64,000 bases of DNA from positions 1,364,001 to 1,428,000 of the forward strand of contig OY970376.1 of assembly GCA_963718755.1 (NCBI GenBank), given 5' to 3'. Within the stretch, counting starts at the first letter, position 1. The number at the start of each line of letters is the position of its first letter. Positions 24,320 through 31,944 of this stretch are shown piece after piece. Below the pieces are notes generated by a model. The model saw only the letters and a list, made by a program, of their open reading frames with translations, did not search any database and had not been told where the DNA came from. This stretch comes from VRUE01 sp963718755 (GTDB taxonomy: Bacteria; Actinomycetota; Thermoleophilia; Solirubrobacterales; 70-9). The position numbers and the translations under genes were made by a program.

Positions 24320-24479
24320 TTGACAACTCCGTGAGGGAGTGGTTTCCTGGCCTTGTCAGCGGTACAGCCAGCACCTTCTAGGAACTGGTTGCAATCGTTC
24401 GACAGGAACAGGGAAATACATACCGAGCTCGCCAGGAGGCCGCCCAGGGAAGCGGCCGGCAGAGGAGCTCACGGGACAA

Positions 24480-24770
24480 GGAGAGGAGGGCGCGCCGAGG
24501 GCGAGGGTGGCGATCCGCACCTCCCTCTCCCTCTTCGCCGCCGATGTTCCCTCGGCGCGGCTGCTGACGGTCGAGGTCCTCGCCGCCGGGCCGGAGGGGG
24601 TCAAGCGGCACGACGCGATGGTCGAGGCCTTCGCCGAGCGCCTCGGGACCGACTGGGTACGAGCTGCCGGCATGCTTGCCCTGGTCGGCAAGCGCGTCGT
24701 CGCTGGCGAAGCCGATCGTTTGCCTGGGCTCGAGGACGAGCTGGTCGCGACTGTTTCGGCACAGAGCTGA
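24480..24770 (+). pseudogene. Remnant of a TetR regulator (C-terminal domain only)
   Basis: The frame RVAIRTSLSLFAADVPSARL, then TVEVLAAGPEGVKRHDAMVE and KRVVAGEADRLPGLEDEL, matches the ligand-domain half of the neighbouring TetR proteins. No helix-turn-helix is found upstream: bases 24229-24479 hold only the operator-like site and non-coding sequence. The left boundary is approximate. It ends next to a small coiled-coil gene whose upstream block overlaps its last codons. Confidence 0.7.
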
Positions 24771-24830
24771 CTCAGAAGATTTAGATCCAGCGCGCCACTC
24801 GCGCAACGTGTTGTCATAGCGTCTGCGATC

Positions 24831-25091
24831 ATGTTCGACGTGAGGCAGAGCTGGACTGATGAGCGGTTGGACGACTTTCGGGGCGAAGTCAATCGCCGCT
24901 TCGACGAGGTGGACACGGAATTCCACGATCTGCGGCGGGAGATGAAGTCGGGCTTCGACGGCCTCAATCAGAGATTCGACCGCCTCGATCAAAGATTCGA
25001 CGGCCTACAGCAGGCACTGCTGAAAATCGCCGGCGCTGTGATCGCCACCCTCATCGCGGGCATCCTCGGGATAGTCGCCACTCAGCTGTAA
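24831..25091 (+). CDS. Small coiled-coil/membrane-tail protein, family member 1
   Basis: 86 residues: the family lead RQSWTDERLDDFRGEVNRRF, heptad repeats (LNQRFDRLDQRFDGL) and a C-terminal membrane helix ending GILGIVATQL. The likely topology is a tail-anchored or C-terminal single-pass protein. Family members occur at 31708, 47035 (broken) and 48865. The DNA upstream from about 24748 is similar to that at about 31626, so a unit larger than the gene was copied. The GTG at 24840 aligns with the first Met of other members, so the true start may be there. Function unknown. Confidence 0.75.
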   Translation: MFDVRQSWTDERLDDFRGEVNRRFDEVDTEFHDLRREMKSGFDGLNQRFDRLDQRFDGLQQALLKIAGAVIATLIAGILGIVATQL

Positions 25092-25146
25092 GCGGTCGAC
25101 CGAAGGGAAAAAGAAACCTTTCGTAGGTGGATTTCCGTTCGGTCGT

Positions 25147-25166
25147 ATACGAACATATGTTCGTAT
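25147..25166. promoter_or_regulatory. LexA-type SOS box (20-bp perfect palindrome)
   Basis: The core CGAACATATGTTCG at 25150-25163 matches the Gram-positive/actinobacterial LexA consensus CGAAC-N4-GTTCG exactly, and the flanks extend it to a perfect 20-bp palindrome. It runs into the start codon of the ImuB-like gene (25165), so bound LexA would block transcription and the message may be leaderless. Confidence 0.88.
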
Positions 25167-25890
25167 GACGGCTTTCGTCTCTGAACTCCCCGTCGCGGCG
25201 CTGAGCGAGCGCTTGGGCTTGCCCGAGCGGCAGGCCGGCAACCTGGTCGAGGCGCTGAAGCGGCTTGGAATCGGCAGCCTGGGAGAGCTGGCTGGGCTCT
25301 CACCAGGTCACGTTGCCGATCGCTTCGGGCCGGCCGGGTTGCGCGCCCTGCGCATCGCCCAGGGGGAGGACGAGCTGCTCGTCTGCACTCGCCACGGCTC
25401 ATGGGAGGAGCTGGTGGAGGAGATCGATTTGCCGGAAGGCACGGCCGGCAGCCAGCTGCAGCGGGCGCTGGAGCTGCTGGTCGATCGACTGCTCGCCGCA
25501 CCGAGGCGCTCGGGGCGAACGTTGCTGGGGCTGCGCCTCGGCGCCATGCTCGGTGACGGCGGCAGCTGGAGCGTCGCGCAGGGTCTCGGCCGGCCCACTG
25601 GGTCGGCACGAGCCCTGCGCGGAGTGCTCCTACCGCGCTTGGAGGAGCTGCCGGCGCCCGCCGTGTCCCTGTGGCTGCGAGCGGTCGGCCTCGGCGCCCG
25701 CGCCGCCGACCAGCTCGAGCTCGCCGTGCGCGGGGACGAGTCCCGGCGCCACCGCCTCACCGCCGCGCTGCGCGAGGTCCGCGCCGCCCAGGGCGCCGAC
25801 TCGCTGCTGAAGGTGCTGCCGGTCGACGCCGGCTCGCGCGTCCCCGAGCGCCGCACGATGCTGACGCCCTACCCCGTGCCGTCGCGATGA
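25165..25890 (+). CDS. ImuB-like protein lacking the polymerase catalytic domain
   Basis: 241 residues that match only the C-terminal part of ImuB, the Y-family-like adaptor of the DnaE2 mutasome. A helix-hairpin-helix (about 29-58: KRLGIGSLGELAGLSPGHVA) is followed by RFGPAGLRALRIAQGEDE, the little-finger region (QLQRALELLVDRLLAAPRRS), a possible clamp-binding QLELAV at 183-188, and SRVPERRTMLTPYP. The N-terminal palm and fingers, about 170-190 residues, are absent and are not found upstream, where a perfect SOS box sits instead. DUF6504 and dnaE2 lie downstream on the same strand. Confidence 0.82.
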   Translation: MTAFVSELPVAALSERLGLPERQAGNLVEALKRLGIGSLGELAGLSPGHVADRFGPAGLRALRIAQGEDELLVCTRHGSWEELVEEIDLPEGTAGSQLQRALELLVDRLLAAPRRSGRTLLGLRLGAMLGDGGSWSVAQGLGRPTGSARALRGVLLPRLEELPAPAVSLWLRAVGLGARAADQLELAVRGDESRRHRLTAALREVRAAQGADSLLKVLPVDAGSRVPERRTMLTPYPVPSR

Positions 25891-25895
25891 GGGAG

Positions 25896-26114
25896 CTAAG
25901 CGTGTTTCGGGGAAGGCTTGATGACGCGCAGCTTGTCAAGCGGAGCGAAGACGATCCTGGCAGCAGGCCCGAGTTCAGGCTCGAGGATCTCGAGCATCGC
26001 GATCTCAGGGGTATAGAACTCCAAAACCCCTCCCCGCGCACCGGCGGGCGCATCGTCCACTCGCTCGGTCAGCTCGACGATGTCGAATTCGTGGATCCTT
26101 CGCGCTATTGCCAT
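25896..26114 (-). CDS. DUF4926 family small protein
   Basis: 72 residues. The opening residues IHEFDIVELTERVDDAPAGA and the later GGVLEFYTPEIAMLEILEPE match DUF4926, a short beta-rich family usually encoded beside DUF6883 proteins. The pair is widely suspected to be a toxin-antitoxin or immunity module, without proof. The gene is second in a minus-strand pair that interrupts the plus-strand mutasome genes. Confidence 0.7.
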   Translation of the reverse strand: MAIARRIHEFDIVELTERVDDAPAGARGGVLEFYTPEIAMLEILEPELGPAARIVFAPLDKLRVIKPSPKHA

Positions 26115-26126
26115 GGCTCCTCCATG

Positions 26127-26477
26127 CTAGGGGGTCGGATACGCAGTCACCAATCTGGGCGCAGCGATCTCGACCGCGTAATGCCAAGAGATAAGTGTCA
26201 GGGCGCGGCGATCGTTGACCGTAAGCCCTACTTCGACCTCGCAAGTTATGCCGTAAGGCGATTCGCGAACCTCCGTGACCGTGGCTCCCGGCATCGCGTC
26301 AGAGATCGCCAACCAAACCCCCACCATGTCTTCGAGCTCAACGCGGAACACACGCGCCCATTCGCGACCATGTCCCTCTTCTCCAAGGATCCACTCCAGC
26401 TTGCGTTGTTCGTGCCAGACGTACTCCGCGCGGGGAAGAGGGTCTCCAATTCTTGGCGGCCACGACACGACGCCCAC
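26127..26477 (-). CDS. DUF6883 family protein
   Basis: 116 residues. AEYVWHEQRKLEWILGEEGH and REWARVFRVELEDMVGVWLA, with TPAPRLVTAYPTP-like ending, are features of DUF6883. It precedes the DUF4926 gene by 12 bp in one transcription unit. The function is unproven; a small toxin or its partner is likely from context. Confidence 0.65.
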   Translation of the reverse strand: MGVVSWPPRIGDPLPRAEYVWHEQRKLEWILGEEGHGREWARVFRVELEDMVGVWLAISDAMPGATVTEVRESPYGITCEVEVGLTVNDRRALTLISWHYAVEIAAPRLVTAYPTP

Positions 26478-26557
26478 GCTAGGAAACGGTGGCGCGCGTA
26501 TGTGTCACCCGGGTCAATTCTTCGAGTCGGCAGTCACGCAAAAGTGGGTCAGGGGCG

Positions 26558-26803
26558 ATGACTCCGGGGGTGCGGCGGCTCTACTCACCGCAGCGGGTGG
26601 CGGTCGAGGTCGACGCCGAAGGCATGCCGACCGCGGTCGAGGGGGTCGAGGTGGTGGCGGTGCGCGAGGAGTGGGTGGTCGAGGATCGCTGGTGGACGCT
26701 GCGCCGGATGTGGCGGCACTACTTCGAGCTCGTCCTGCTCGACGGGCGCAACACGGTCGTCTTCCGCGACAGCGACGGGCGCTGGTTCCGGCAGCGCGCC
26801 TGA
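26558..26803 (+). CDS. DUF6504 family protein (mutasome-associated)
   Basis: 81 residues. RRLYSPQRVAVEVDAEGMPT, VREEWVVEDRWWTLRRMWRH and YFELVLLDGRNTVVFRDSDG match DUF6504, a small family placed between imuB and dnaE2 in actinobacteria. Its role is unknown; an accessory of translesion synthesis is inferred from conserved position. The ATG at 26558 is preferred over the upstream GTG frame. Confidence 0.8.
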   Translation: MTPGVRRLYSPQRVAVEVDAEGMPTAVEGVEVVAVREEWVVEDRWWTLRRMWRHYFELVLLDGRNTVVFRDSDGRWFRQRA

Positions 26804-26825
26804 CGGATGTCCTGCTCAGCCGGCC

Positions 26826-28106
26826 TCAGGGACCCAGCAGCGCGGCGGGAACGACGGCGATTCCGTCCTTGCGACGGTAGGCCTCGGCTCCGGTGGTGAC
26901 GATCACCGCATCGAGGAGATCGTCGCCGATCCTGCTTGCCAGCCAGCGCAGGTGGGCGGTGTCGTGATCCTGCACGTCGCGAGCGAGCTTCACCTCGAGC
27001 GCGATAACGCGACCGTCGGCCCGCTCGACGATCAGGTCGATCTCCCGTTGCCCCCCCGCGGTTCGAAGGTGCTTGACGGCTGCCTCCGCCGCCTGGGCGT
27101 AGGTCCGCACCGAGAGGGTCACCAGCGACTCGAAGAGAGCGCCAAGCAGCGTCCCGTCGCGCGGGACCGGCGGCCCGGCATCCCGGCCCTCGAGCAGGGC
27201 GTCCGCATCGACGCCGAGCAGCCGCGCGGCGAGGGCGGGATCGGCAAGCTGGTGCTTGGGGGGGGACGAGAGCCGGGAGATGCGGTTCCGCGTGGGGAGC
27301 CAGGCTTCGACTGGGTCGAGGATCCAGAGTCGCTCGAGCACGTCGCGGTAGGGAAGCGTCGTGGTCTTCGCCGGCTTCTCCCCGTGGCCGGCGGTGGCGG
27401 CATCGCGGATCTTCTCGAAGGACGTCGCGGTCGAAGAGGCAGCCGCGTAAGCCGCCATCCACCGCCGCAGGGCCGCAGGGTCACGAAGGTTGTGGCCGAG
27501 CTCCTCGAAATCCCGGTCGACGATGCGCAGGAGGTAGCCGTCGAGCTGGGCGCGAAGCGCTCGGCCCGACAGCGAGCGCAGGCCTGGAAAGCCCGAGGAC
27601 ACGATCTCGCTGACGTAGTCCGCGAGGCCGGCGCTGCAGCCGCCGGCCAGCCGCGCCCGCCCTCCCTGCAGGAGCTTCGCGAGGCTGACGCTCGGGGAGG
27701 CGAGCCCACGCTCGGAGAGTGCGAGCGGCCGCATGCGGACGCTGACTATGCGTGCGGCGCCAGAGTGCGATCCTCGCTCTGCCGGGCGGGAGGAGCCGGT
27801 GAGGAGAAAGCTGCCCGCCGGCGCGGCATCATCCACTGCGCGCCGGACCAGATCCCACGACTCCGGTACGTACTGCCACTCGTCGATCAGCACCGGCATT
27901 GGTCCATCGAGCAGGCGAGCCGGATCCGCGGCGGCGATGCTGCGTTGAGCGGGATCGTCGAGCTCGCGAATCTGCGCCGCCCGACGTGCCGCCGTCGCGG
28001 TCTTGCCGACACCCTTGGCTCCCTCGATTGCCAGGGCGGCGATCGAGCGCATCAGCTCGTTCAGCTCGGCGTCCACGACGCGGGGGGTGTAGCTGCCGTT
28101 TCCCAT
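26826..28106 (-). CDS. AAA_14/DUF4143 ATP-binding protein
   Basis: 426 residues. Walker A is EGAKGVGKTATAARRAAQ and Walker B PVLIDEWQYVPESWDLV. The middle part (FEELGHNLRDPAALRRWMAA) is a winged-helix linker. The DUF4143 C-terminus carries REIDLIVERADGRVIALEV followed by Lys, a PD-(D/E)XK-like core. It is a common accessory family with no assigned function. It sits divergently from dnaE2 across an array of three 23-bp repeats and interrupts the mutasome gene order. Confidence 0.88.
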   Translation of the reverse strand: MGNGSYTPRVVDAELNELMRSIAALAIEGAKGVGKTATAARRAAQIRELDDPAQRSIAAADPARLLDGPMPVLIDEWQYVPESWDLVRRAVDDAAPAGSFLLTGSSRPAERGSHSGAARIVSVRMRPLALSERGLASPSVSLAKLLQGGRARLAGGCSAGLADYVSEIVSSGFPGLRSLSGRALRAQLDGYLLRIVDRDFEELGHNLRDPAALRRWMAAYAAASSTATSFEKIRDAATAGHGEKPAKTTTLPYRDVLERLWILDPVEAWLPTRNRISRLSSPPKHQLADPALAARLLGVDADALLEGRDAGPPVPRDGTLLGALFESLVTLSVRTYAQAAEAAVKHLRTAGGQREIDLIVERADGRVIALEVKLARDVQDHDTAHLRWLASRIGDDLLDAVIVTTGAEAYRRKDGIAVVPAALLGP

Positions 28107-28112
28107 CGCTCT

Positions 28113-28181
28113 ACGCTACCGTTCTGCAGGAGTATACACTACTGTTTTGTAGGTATTTACACTACTGTTATGCTCACTGGG
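28113..28181. repeat. Three direct repeats with a 23-bp period (iteron-like)
   Basis: Units start at 28113, 28136 and 28159. Each begins ACrCTACyGTT and continues with TnTGnAGG-like sequence; units 2 and 3 share ACACTACTGTT exactly. The array fills the gap between the ATPase gene and dnaE2 and overlaps the probable promoters of both. Confidence 0.75.
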
Positions 28182-28195
28182 TCGAATGGGGGCCA

Positions 28196-31100
28196 GTGAG
28201 GCTCGTGAGCGCCCCATACGTGGAGCTGCACGCCCACTCGGCCTTCTCCTTCCTCGACGGGGCCTCGACGCCGATGGAGCTGGCCGCGGCGGCGGCCGAG
28301 TGCGGCTACCCCGCCTTCGCCCTCACCGATCACGACGGGGTCTGGGGCTCGATGGAGTTCGCCCATGCCTGCAAGGGGTTCGGGGTGCGGGCGATCACCG
28401 GGGCGGAGGTGAGCGCCGGGAGCGCCCACCTGACGCTCCTTGTGGTGGACGTGACCGGCTACCGCAACCTCTGCCGGCTGCTGACCGAAGCCCATTCGCA
28501 CACCCGCGACAGCGTTGGTCGTACGGCAGGGCGGCCGGCCGTGACGCTGGAGCGGCTCGAAGCGCACGCCGGGGGGTTGGTTTGCCTGTCCGGCTGTGCG
28601 CGAGATGGGGCGGCCGCCGGAGCTTGGGAGCGGGGCGATCTGCGTGGTGGGGCGGCTCTCGGCCGCCGGTTGCTTGCCATCTTCGGCCGCGACCGCTTCC
28701 GGATCGAGCTGCAGCGCCCCTACTGGCGCCACGACCGTGCCCGCAACCGCTGGCTCGCCGGCCTCGGCGAGCAGCTCGGAGTTCCCTGCGTGGCGACCGG
28801 CAACGTCCACTCCCACGCCCGCCGCCGCGCCTTCCTCCAGGACGCCTTCGTCGCCGTGCGGCTGGGGACGACGCTGGAGGCCTCCGAGCCGCAGCGCCGC
28901 GGCAACTCCTCTTCCGCCCTGGCCTCTCCGCAGGCGATGGCGACTCGCTTCGCCGAGCACCCCGAAGCGGTCGCCGAGACCCTGCGACTCGCCGAGCGGC
29001 TCAGCTTCGACCTGACAGCCGAGCTCGGCTACAGCTACCCCGGCGCTGAGAATCCCGGCGCCGACCGGGAGCTGGCCGAGGTCTGCCGCAACCTGCTGGG
29101 CGAGCGCTACGCCGGCTCGGGGCGGCGGCGAGAGGCCGAGGATCGTCTCGAGGACGAGCTGCGGACGATCCGCGTCCGCAGCCTCTCGGGCTTTTTCCTC
29201 CTTCACCGCGACCTGCTCGAGCTGGCCCGCGAGGTGGCGCTGGAGGTGCGCGGGCCCGACTCGGCGCGCTCGATCATGCCACCGGGCCGCGGCCGCGGCT
29301 CCAGCGTCAGCTCGGTCGTCTGCTTCCTGACCGGCCTCTCCCACATCGACCCGGTCGAGAAGGAGCTCTTCTCCGGTCGCTTCCTCAACGAGGAAGTCGA
29401 CGAGCACACCGCTGCCCCCGATATCGACCTCGACTTCCCGCGCGACATTCGCGAGAAGCTGATCCCCCGGGTTCACGACCGCTATGGCGCCGACCGCTCC
29501 GCCCTCGTCGCCGCCTTCCCCACCTACCGGCCGCGCGGCGCCGTGCGCGACCTCGGCAAGGCGCTGGCGCTGCCGCCGGCGGAGATCGAGCGGGTGGCGA
29601 AGACCGTCGGCTTCCACGAGCGCAGCGGCGAGATCGAGCGCGACGTCGTCGCCGCGATCGGGCCCGAGCGAGCGGCCGCGCGCGGCTGGAAGGTCCTGAT
29701 CGGGCTCACCGCCGAGGCGATGGGGCTGCCCCGCCACGCCTCCCAGCACTCCGGCGGCATGGTGATCTCGACCCAGCCGCTGATCGACGTTTGCCCGGTC
29801 GTGCCGGCGGCGATGGAGGGGCGGCAGATCGTCCAGTGGGACAAGGACTCCTGCGCGGACGCCGGCTTCCTCAAGCTCGACCTGCTCGGCCTGGGGATGC
29901 TCTCGGCGGTCGAGCGCTGCGTCGAAGAAGTCGGCCGCACGCGGGGGAAACGGCTCGACCTCACGCGCATCTCGCTCGAGGACGAGGAGACCTTCGAATC
30001 GATCCGCGCCGCCGAGACGACCGGCGTCTTCCAGATCGAGAGCCGCGCCCAGATGCAGATGCTGCCGCGCACGCGTCCCGAAAGCCTCGACGACCTCACG
30101 GTGCAGGTGGCGCTGGTCCGCCCCGGCCCGATCCAGGGCGGCGCTGTCCACCCATATATAGAGCGGCGCAAACGGCTGCGCGAGGACCCCGCCTACGAGA
30201 TCCCCTACGAGCACCCGCTGCTGGAGCGGGCGCTGAGTGAGACCCTGGGCGCGATCGTCTACCAGGAGCAGGTGCTCGAGGTCGCGATCGACCTCGCCGA
30301 CTTCACCCACTCCGAAGCGGACGGGCTGCGGCGGGCGATGAGCCGCAGGCGCTCCCAAGCCGCGATCGAGGAGTTCCACGACCGCTTCCTGGTCGGCGCC
30401 GTGGGTGCGAACGAGGTCCCGCTCGAGGTGGCCGAGCGGGTCTGGGGCCAGATCCAGGGCTTCTCAGGCTTCGGCTTCCCCAAGGCGCACTCGGCCGCCT
30501 TCGGCCTGCTCGCCTACCACTCGGCCTGGCTGCGGATCCACTACGCGCAGGAGTTCCTCTGCGCGCTGCTCAACGAGCAGCCGATGGGCTTCTACCCGCC
30601 CGACGCGCTGGTCCACGAGGCGCAGCGCCGCGGCGTCCGCCTCGCCCCGCCCGACGCCAACCGCAGCCGCGTCCTCTGCCACGTTGAGACACCCCTTCGA
30701 TCAGCGCGGTCGAGGTTTGAACCGGATAGCGGGCCAAACCTCGACCGCGCTCGGCCGGCCGGCGAGCCGGAGCTACGGGGTGGCCTCCGGGTGCGGATCG
30801 GCCTCGGCTACGTCAAGGGAGTGCGCGTGGAGGAGATGGAGAGCCTCGTCGCCGAGCGCGATCGCGCTGGTCCCTACCGGGGGATCGCCGACCTCGCCTC
30901 GCGCTCGGGCGCGGGCCGCGACGGGCTCGAGCGCCTCGCCTGGGCTGGCGCCCTCGACGACCTGGCGGGGGACGTGCCGTCACTTAAGGCCCCATATGGG
31001 TGCCTAAGTGACGGCACGTCTGCGAAGGGCGTGAGGCGGAAGGCGCTTTGGGAGGTTGGGGTTGCCGGGACTGGCGTGCGTCACGGCGAGGGAACCCAGA

Positions 31101-31618
31101 TGGCGCTGCCGCTGGGGACGCCCGATGCGCCGGAGCTGGAGCCACTGGACCCATGGGGGGAGGCGCTCGCCGATTATCGCTCGACCGGGATGACGCTGGG
31201 TGAGCACCCGATGGGGCTGATGCGCGAGGGCCTCGGCCGCGAGCTGCTGCGCAGCACCGATCTGGAGCGGGTCGAGGACGGCGCGATCGTCGAGGTGGGG
31301 GGGATGGTCGTCGCCCGCCAGCGCCCCGAGACCGCCAAGGGGATCGTCTTCATGCTGCTCGAAGACGAGCGCGGCACGGTCAACCTGATCGTGCCGCCGC
31401 CCGTCTACGACCGCCACCGGGCCGAGGTTCGCACCTCGCCGCTGGTCCGCGCCAAGGGCAGGCTCGAGCGCCGCGAAGGGACGACCAACGTCCTCGTCTC
31501 CGAGGTGACCGAGCTGCACCGCGAGCCCACCGCGCTCCCACCGAGGCGCGAGCGCGCGGTCACACAGCTCGAGGCCGTCGCCCCCGCCGGCCACAGCTTC
31601 GGCCGCCGCGGGCACTGA
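28196..31618 (+). CDS. dnaE2: Error-prone DNA polymerase DnaE2
   Basis: 1140 residues from GTG 28196. The PHP domain opens with YVELHAHSAFSFLDGAST and ALTDHDGVWG. The C-family polymerase core has APDIDLDFPRDIREKLIPRV (catalytic Asp pair near residues 409-413), QHSGGMVISTQPL, RPGPIQGGAVHPYIERR and GFGFPKAHSAAFGLLAYHSA. The OB fold lies near the end (VEVGGMVVARQRPETAKG). It is the translesion polymerase acting with ImuB. Two different palindromic inserts (about residues 836-852 and 926-942) lengthen it in frame. No SOS box is seen upstream; three 23-bp repeats are. Confidence 0.95.
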   Translation: MRLVSAPYVELHAHSAFSFLDGASTPMELAAAAAECGYPAFALTDHDGVWGSMEFAHACKGFGVRAITGAEVSAGSAHLTLLVVDVTGYRNLCRLLTEAHSHTRDSVGRTAGRPAVTLERLEAHAGGLVCLSGCARDGAAAGAWERGDLRGGAALGRRLLAIFGRDRFRIELQRPYWRHDRARNRWLAGLGEQLGVPCVATGNVHSHARRRAFLQDAFVAVRLGTTLEASEPQRRGNSSSALASPQAMATRFAEHPEAVAETLRLAERLSFDLTAELGYSYPGAENPGADRELAEVCRNLLGERYAGSGRRREAEDRLEDELRTIRVRSLSGFFLLHRDLLELAREVALEVRGPDSARSIMPPGRGRGSSVSSVVCFLTGLSHIDPVEKELFSGRFLNEEVDEHTAAPDIDLDFPRDIREKLIPRVHDRYGADRSALVAAFPTYRPRGAVRDLGKALALPPAEIERVAKTVGFHERSGEIERDVVAAIGPERAAARGWKVLIGLTAEAMGLPRHASQHSGGMVISTQPLIDVCPVVPAAMEGRQIVQWDKDSCADAGFLKLDLLGLGMLSAVERCVEEVGRTRGKRLDLTRISLEDEETFESIRAAETTGVFQIESRAQMQMLPRTRPESLDDLTVQVALVRPGPIQGGAVHPYIERRKRLREDPAYEIPYEHPLLERALSETLGAIVYQEQVLEVAIDLADFTHSEADGLRRAMSRRRSQAAIEEFHDRFLVGAVGANEVPLEVAERVWGQIQGFSGFGFPKAHSAAFGLLAYHSAWLRIHYAQEFLCALLNEQPMGFYPPDALVHEAQRRGVRLAPPDANRSRVLCHVETPLRSARSRFEPDSGPNLDRARPAGEPELRGGLRVRIGLGYVKGVRVEEMESLVAERDRAGPYRGIADLASRSGAGRDGLERLAWAGALDDLAGDVPSLKAPYGCLSDGTSAKGVRRKALWEVGVAGTGVRHGEGTQMALPLGTPDAPELEPLDPWGEALADYRSTGMTLGEHPMGLMREGLGRELLRSTDLERVEDGAIVEVGGMVVARQRPETAKGIVFMLLEDERGTVNLIVPPPVYDRHRAEVRTSPLVRAKGRLERREGTTNVLVSEVTELHREPTALPPRRERAVTQLEAVAPAGHSFGRRGH
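30703..30751. repeat. Palindromic element family E inside dnaE2
   Basis: Arms 30703-30719 and 30735-30751 form a perfect 17-bp stem with a 15-nt loop. In frame it encodes about SARSRFEPDSGPNLDRAR, between the conserved NRSR segment and the RIGLGYVKGV segment, where DnaE2 relatives usually have a short variable link. Confidence 0.9.
30971..31020. repeat. Palindromic element family B, copy 2, inside dnaE2
   Basis: Arms 30971-30990 and 31002-31020 pair over 19 bases with one bulged base. The arms are nearly identical to those at 3493-3540; the loop differs. In frame it adds GDVPSLKAPYGCLSDGTSA between LAWAGALDDLA and RRKALWEVGVA, a site variable in the family. Confidence 0.93.
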
Positions 31619-31621
31619 CGG

Positions 31622-31641
31622 TCGCGACGGTTTCGTCGCGA
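31622..31641 (+). terminator. Hairpin after dnaE2
   Basis: Stem TCGCGACG/CGTCGCGA with a GTTT loop starts three bases after the dnaE2 stop. It could end dnaE2 transcription. The same segment is also the left edge of the upstream block shared by small coiled-coil genes. Confidence 0.5.
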
Positions 31642-31707
31642 AGTTGGAGCAGAAGATTTTGTTCAGGCGCGCCATTCGCGCAACGTCTTGTCATAGCGTA
31701 TGCGACC

Positions 31708-31944
31708 ATGTACAAGATGAGAGAGAGCTGGACCGACGAGCGGCTGGACGATTTCCGCGGCGAAGTCAACCGGCGCTTCGACGATGTCAACCGTCGCTTC
31801 GACAAAGTGGACACGGAACTGAATCGCGTCAACGACCGGCTCGACGGGCTGCACAAGATCCTGAGTTTTGCCCTCGTCGCCTACACGTCGGCGACGCTTG
31901 CCGGCTACGGCGCGATGGTCGCCCTGATCGTCACCCGCACCTAG
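31708..31944 (+). CDS. Small coiled-coil/membrane-tail protein, family member 2
   Basis: 78 residues: RESWTDERLDDFRGEVNRRF, heptads (VNRRFDDVNRRFDKVDTEL), and a C-terminal hydrophobic helix (YTSATLAGYGAMVALIV). It is closest to member 1 in both coding and upstream DNA (about 85 bp before the start align). The C-terminus lacks the ATQL ending of the other members. Met4 aligns with the consensus first residue. Function unknown. Confidence 0.75.
   Translation: MYKMRESWTDERLDDFRGEVNRRFDDVNRRFDKVDTELNRVNDRLDGLHKILSFALVAYTSATLAGYGAMVALIVTRT

Noticed and set aside
14000..28000. Integrated prophage or conjugative element
   Set aside because: No integrase, recombinase, terminase, capsid or transfer genes and no attachment-site duplication were seen.
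19507..28106. The two ATPase-nuclease-like proteins as a phage-defence system
   Set aside because: They are single genes with no recognised partners (no helicase, methylase or effector set), so a defence claim is not supported.
28100..28198. SOS box upstream of dnaE2
   Set aside because: No CGAAC-N4-GTTCG-like palindrome is present; only the 23-bp repeats are seen.
656..31020. Palindromes as CRISPR repeats
   Set aside because: The elements are dispersed, not arrayed with spacers, and no cas gene is present.
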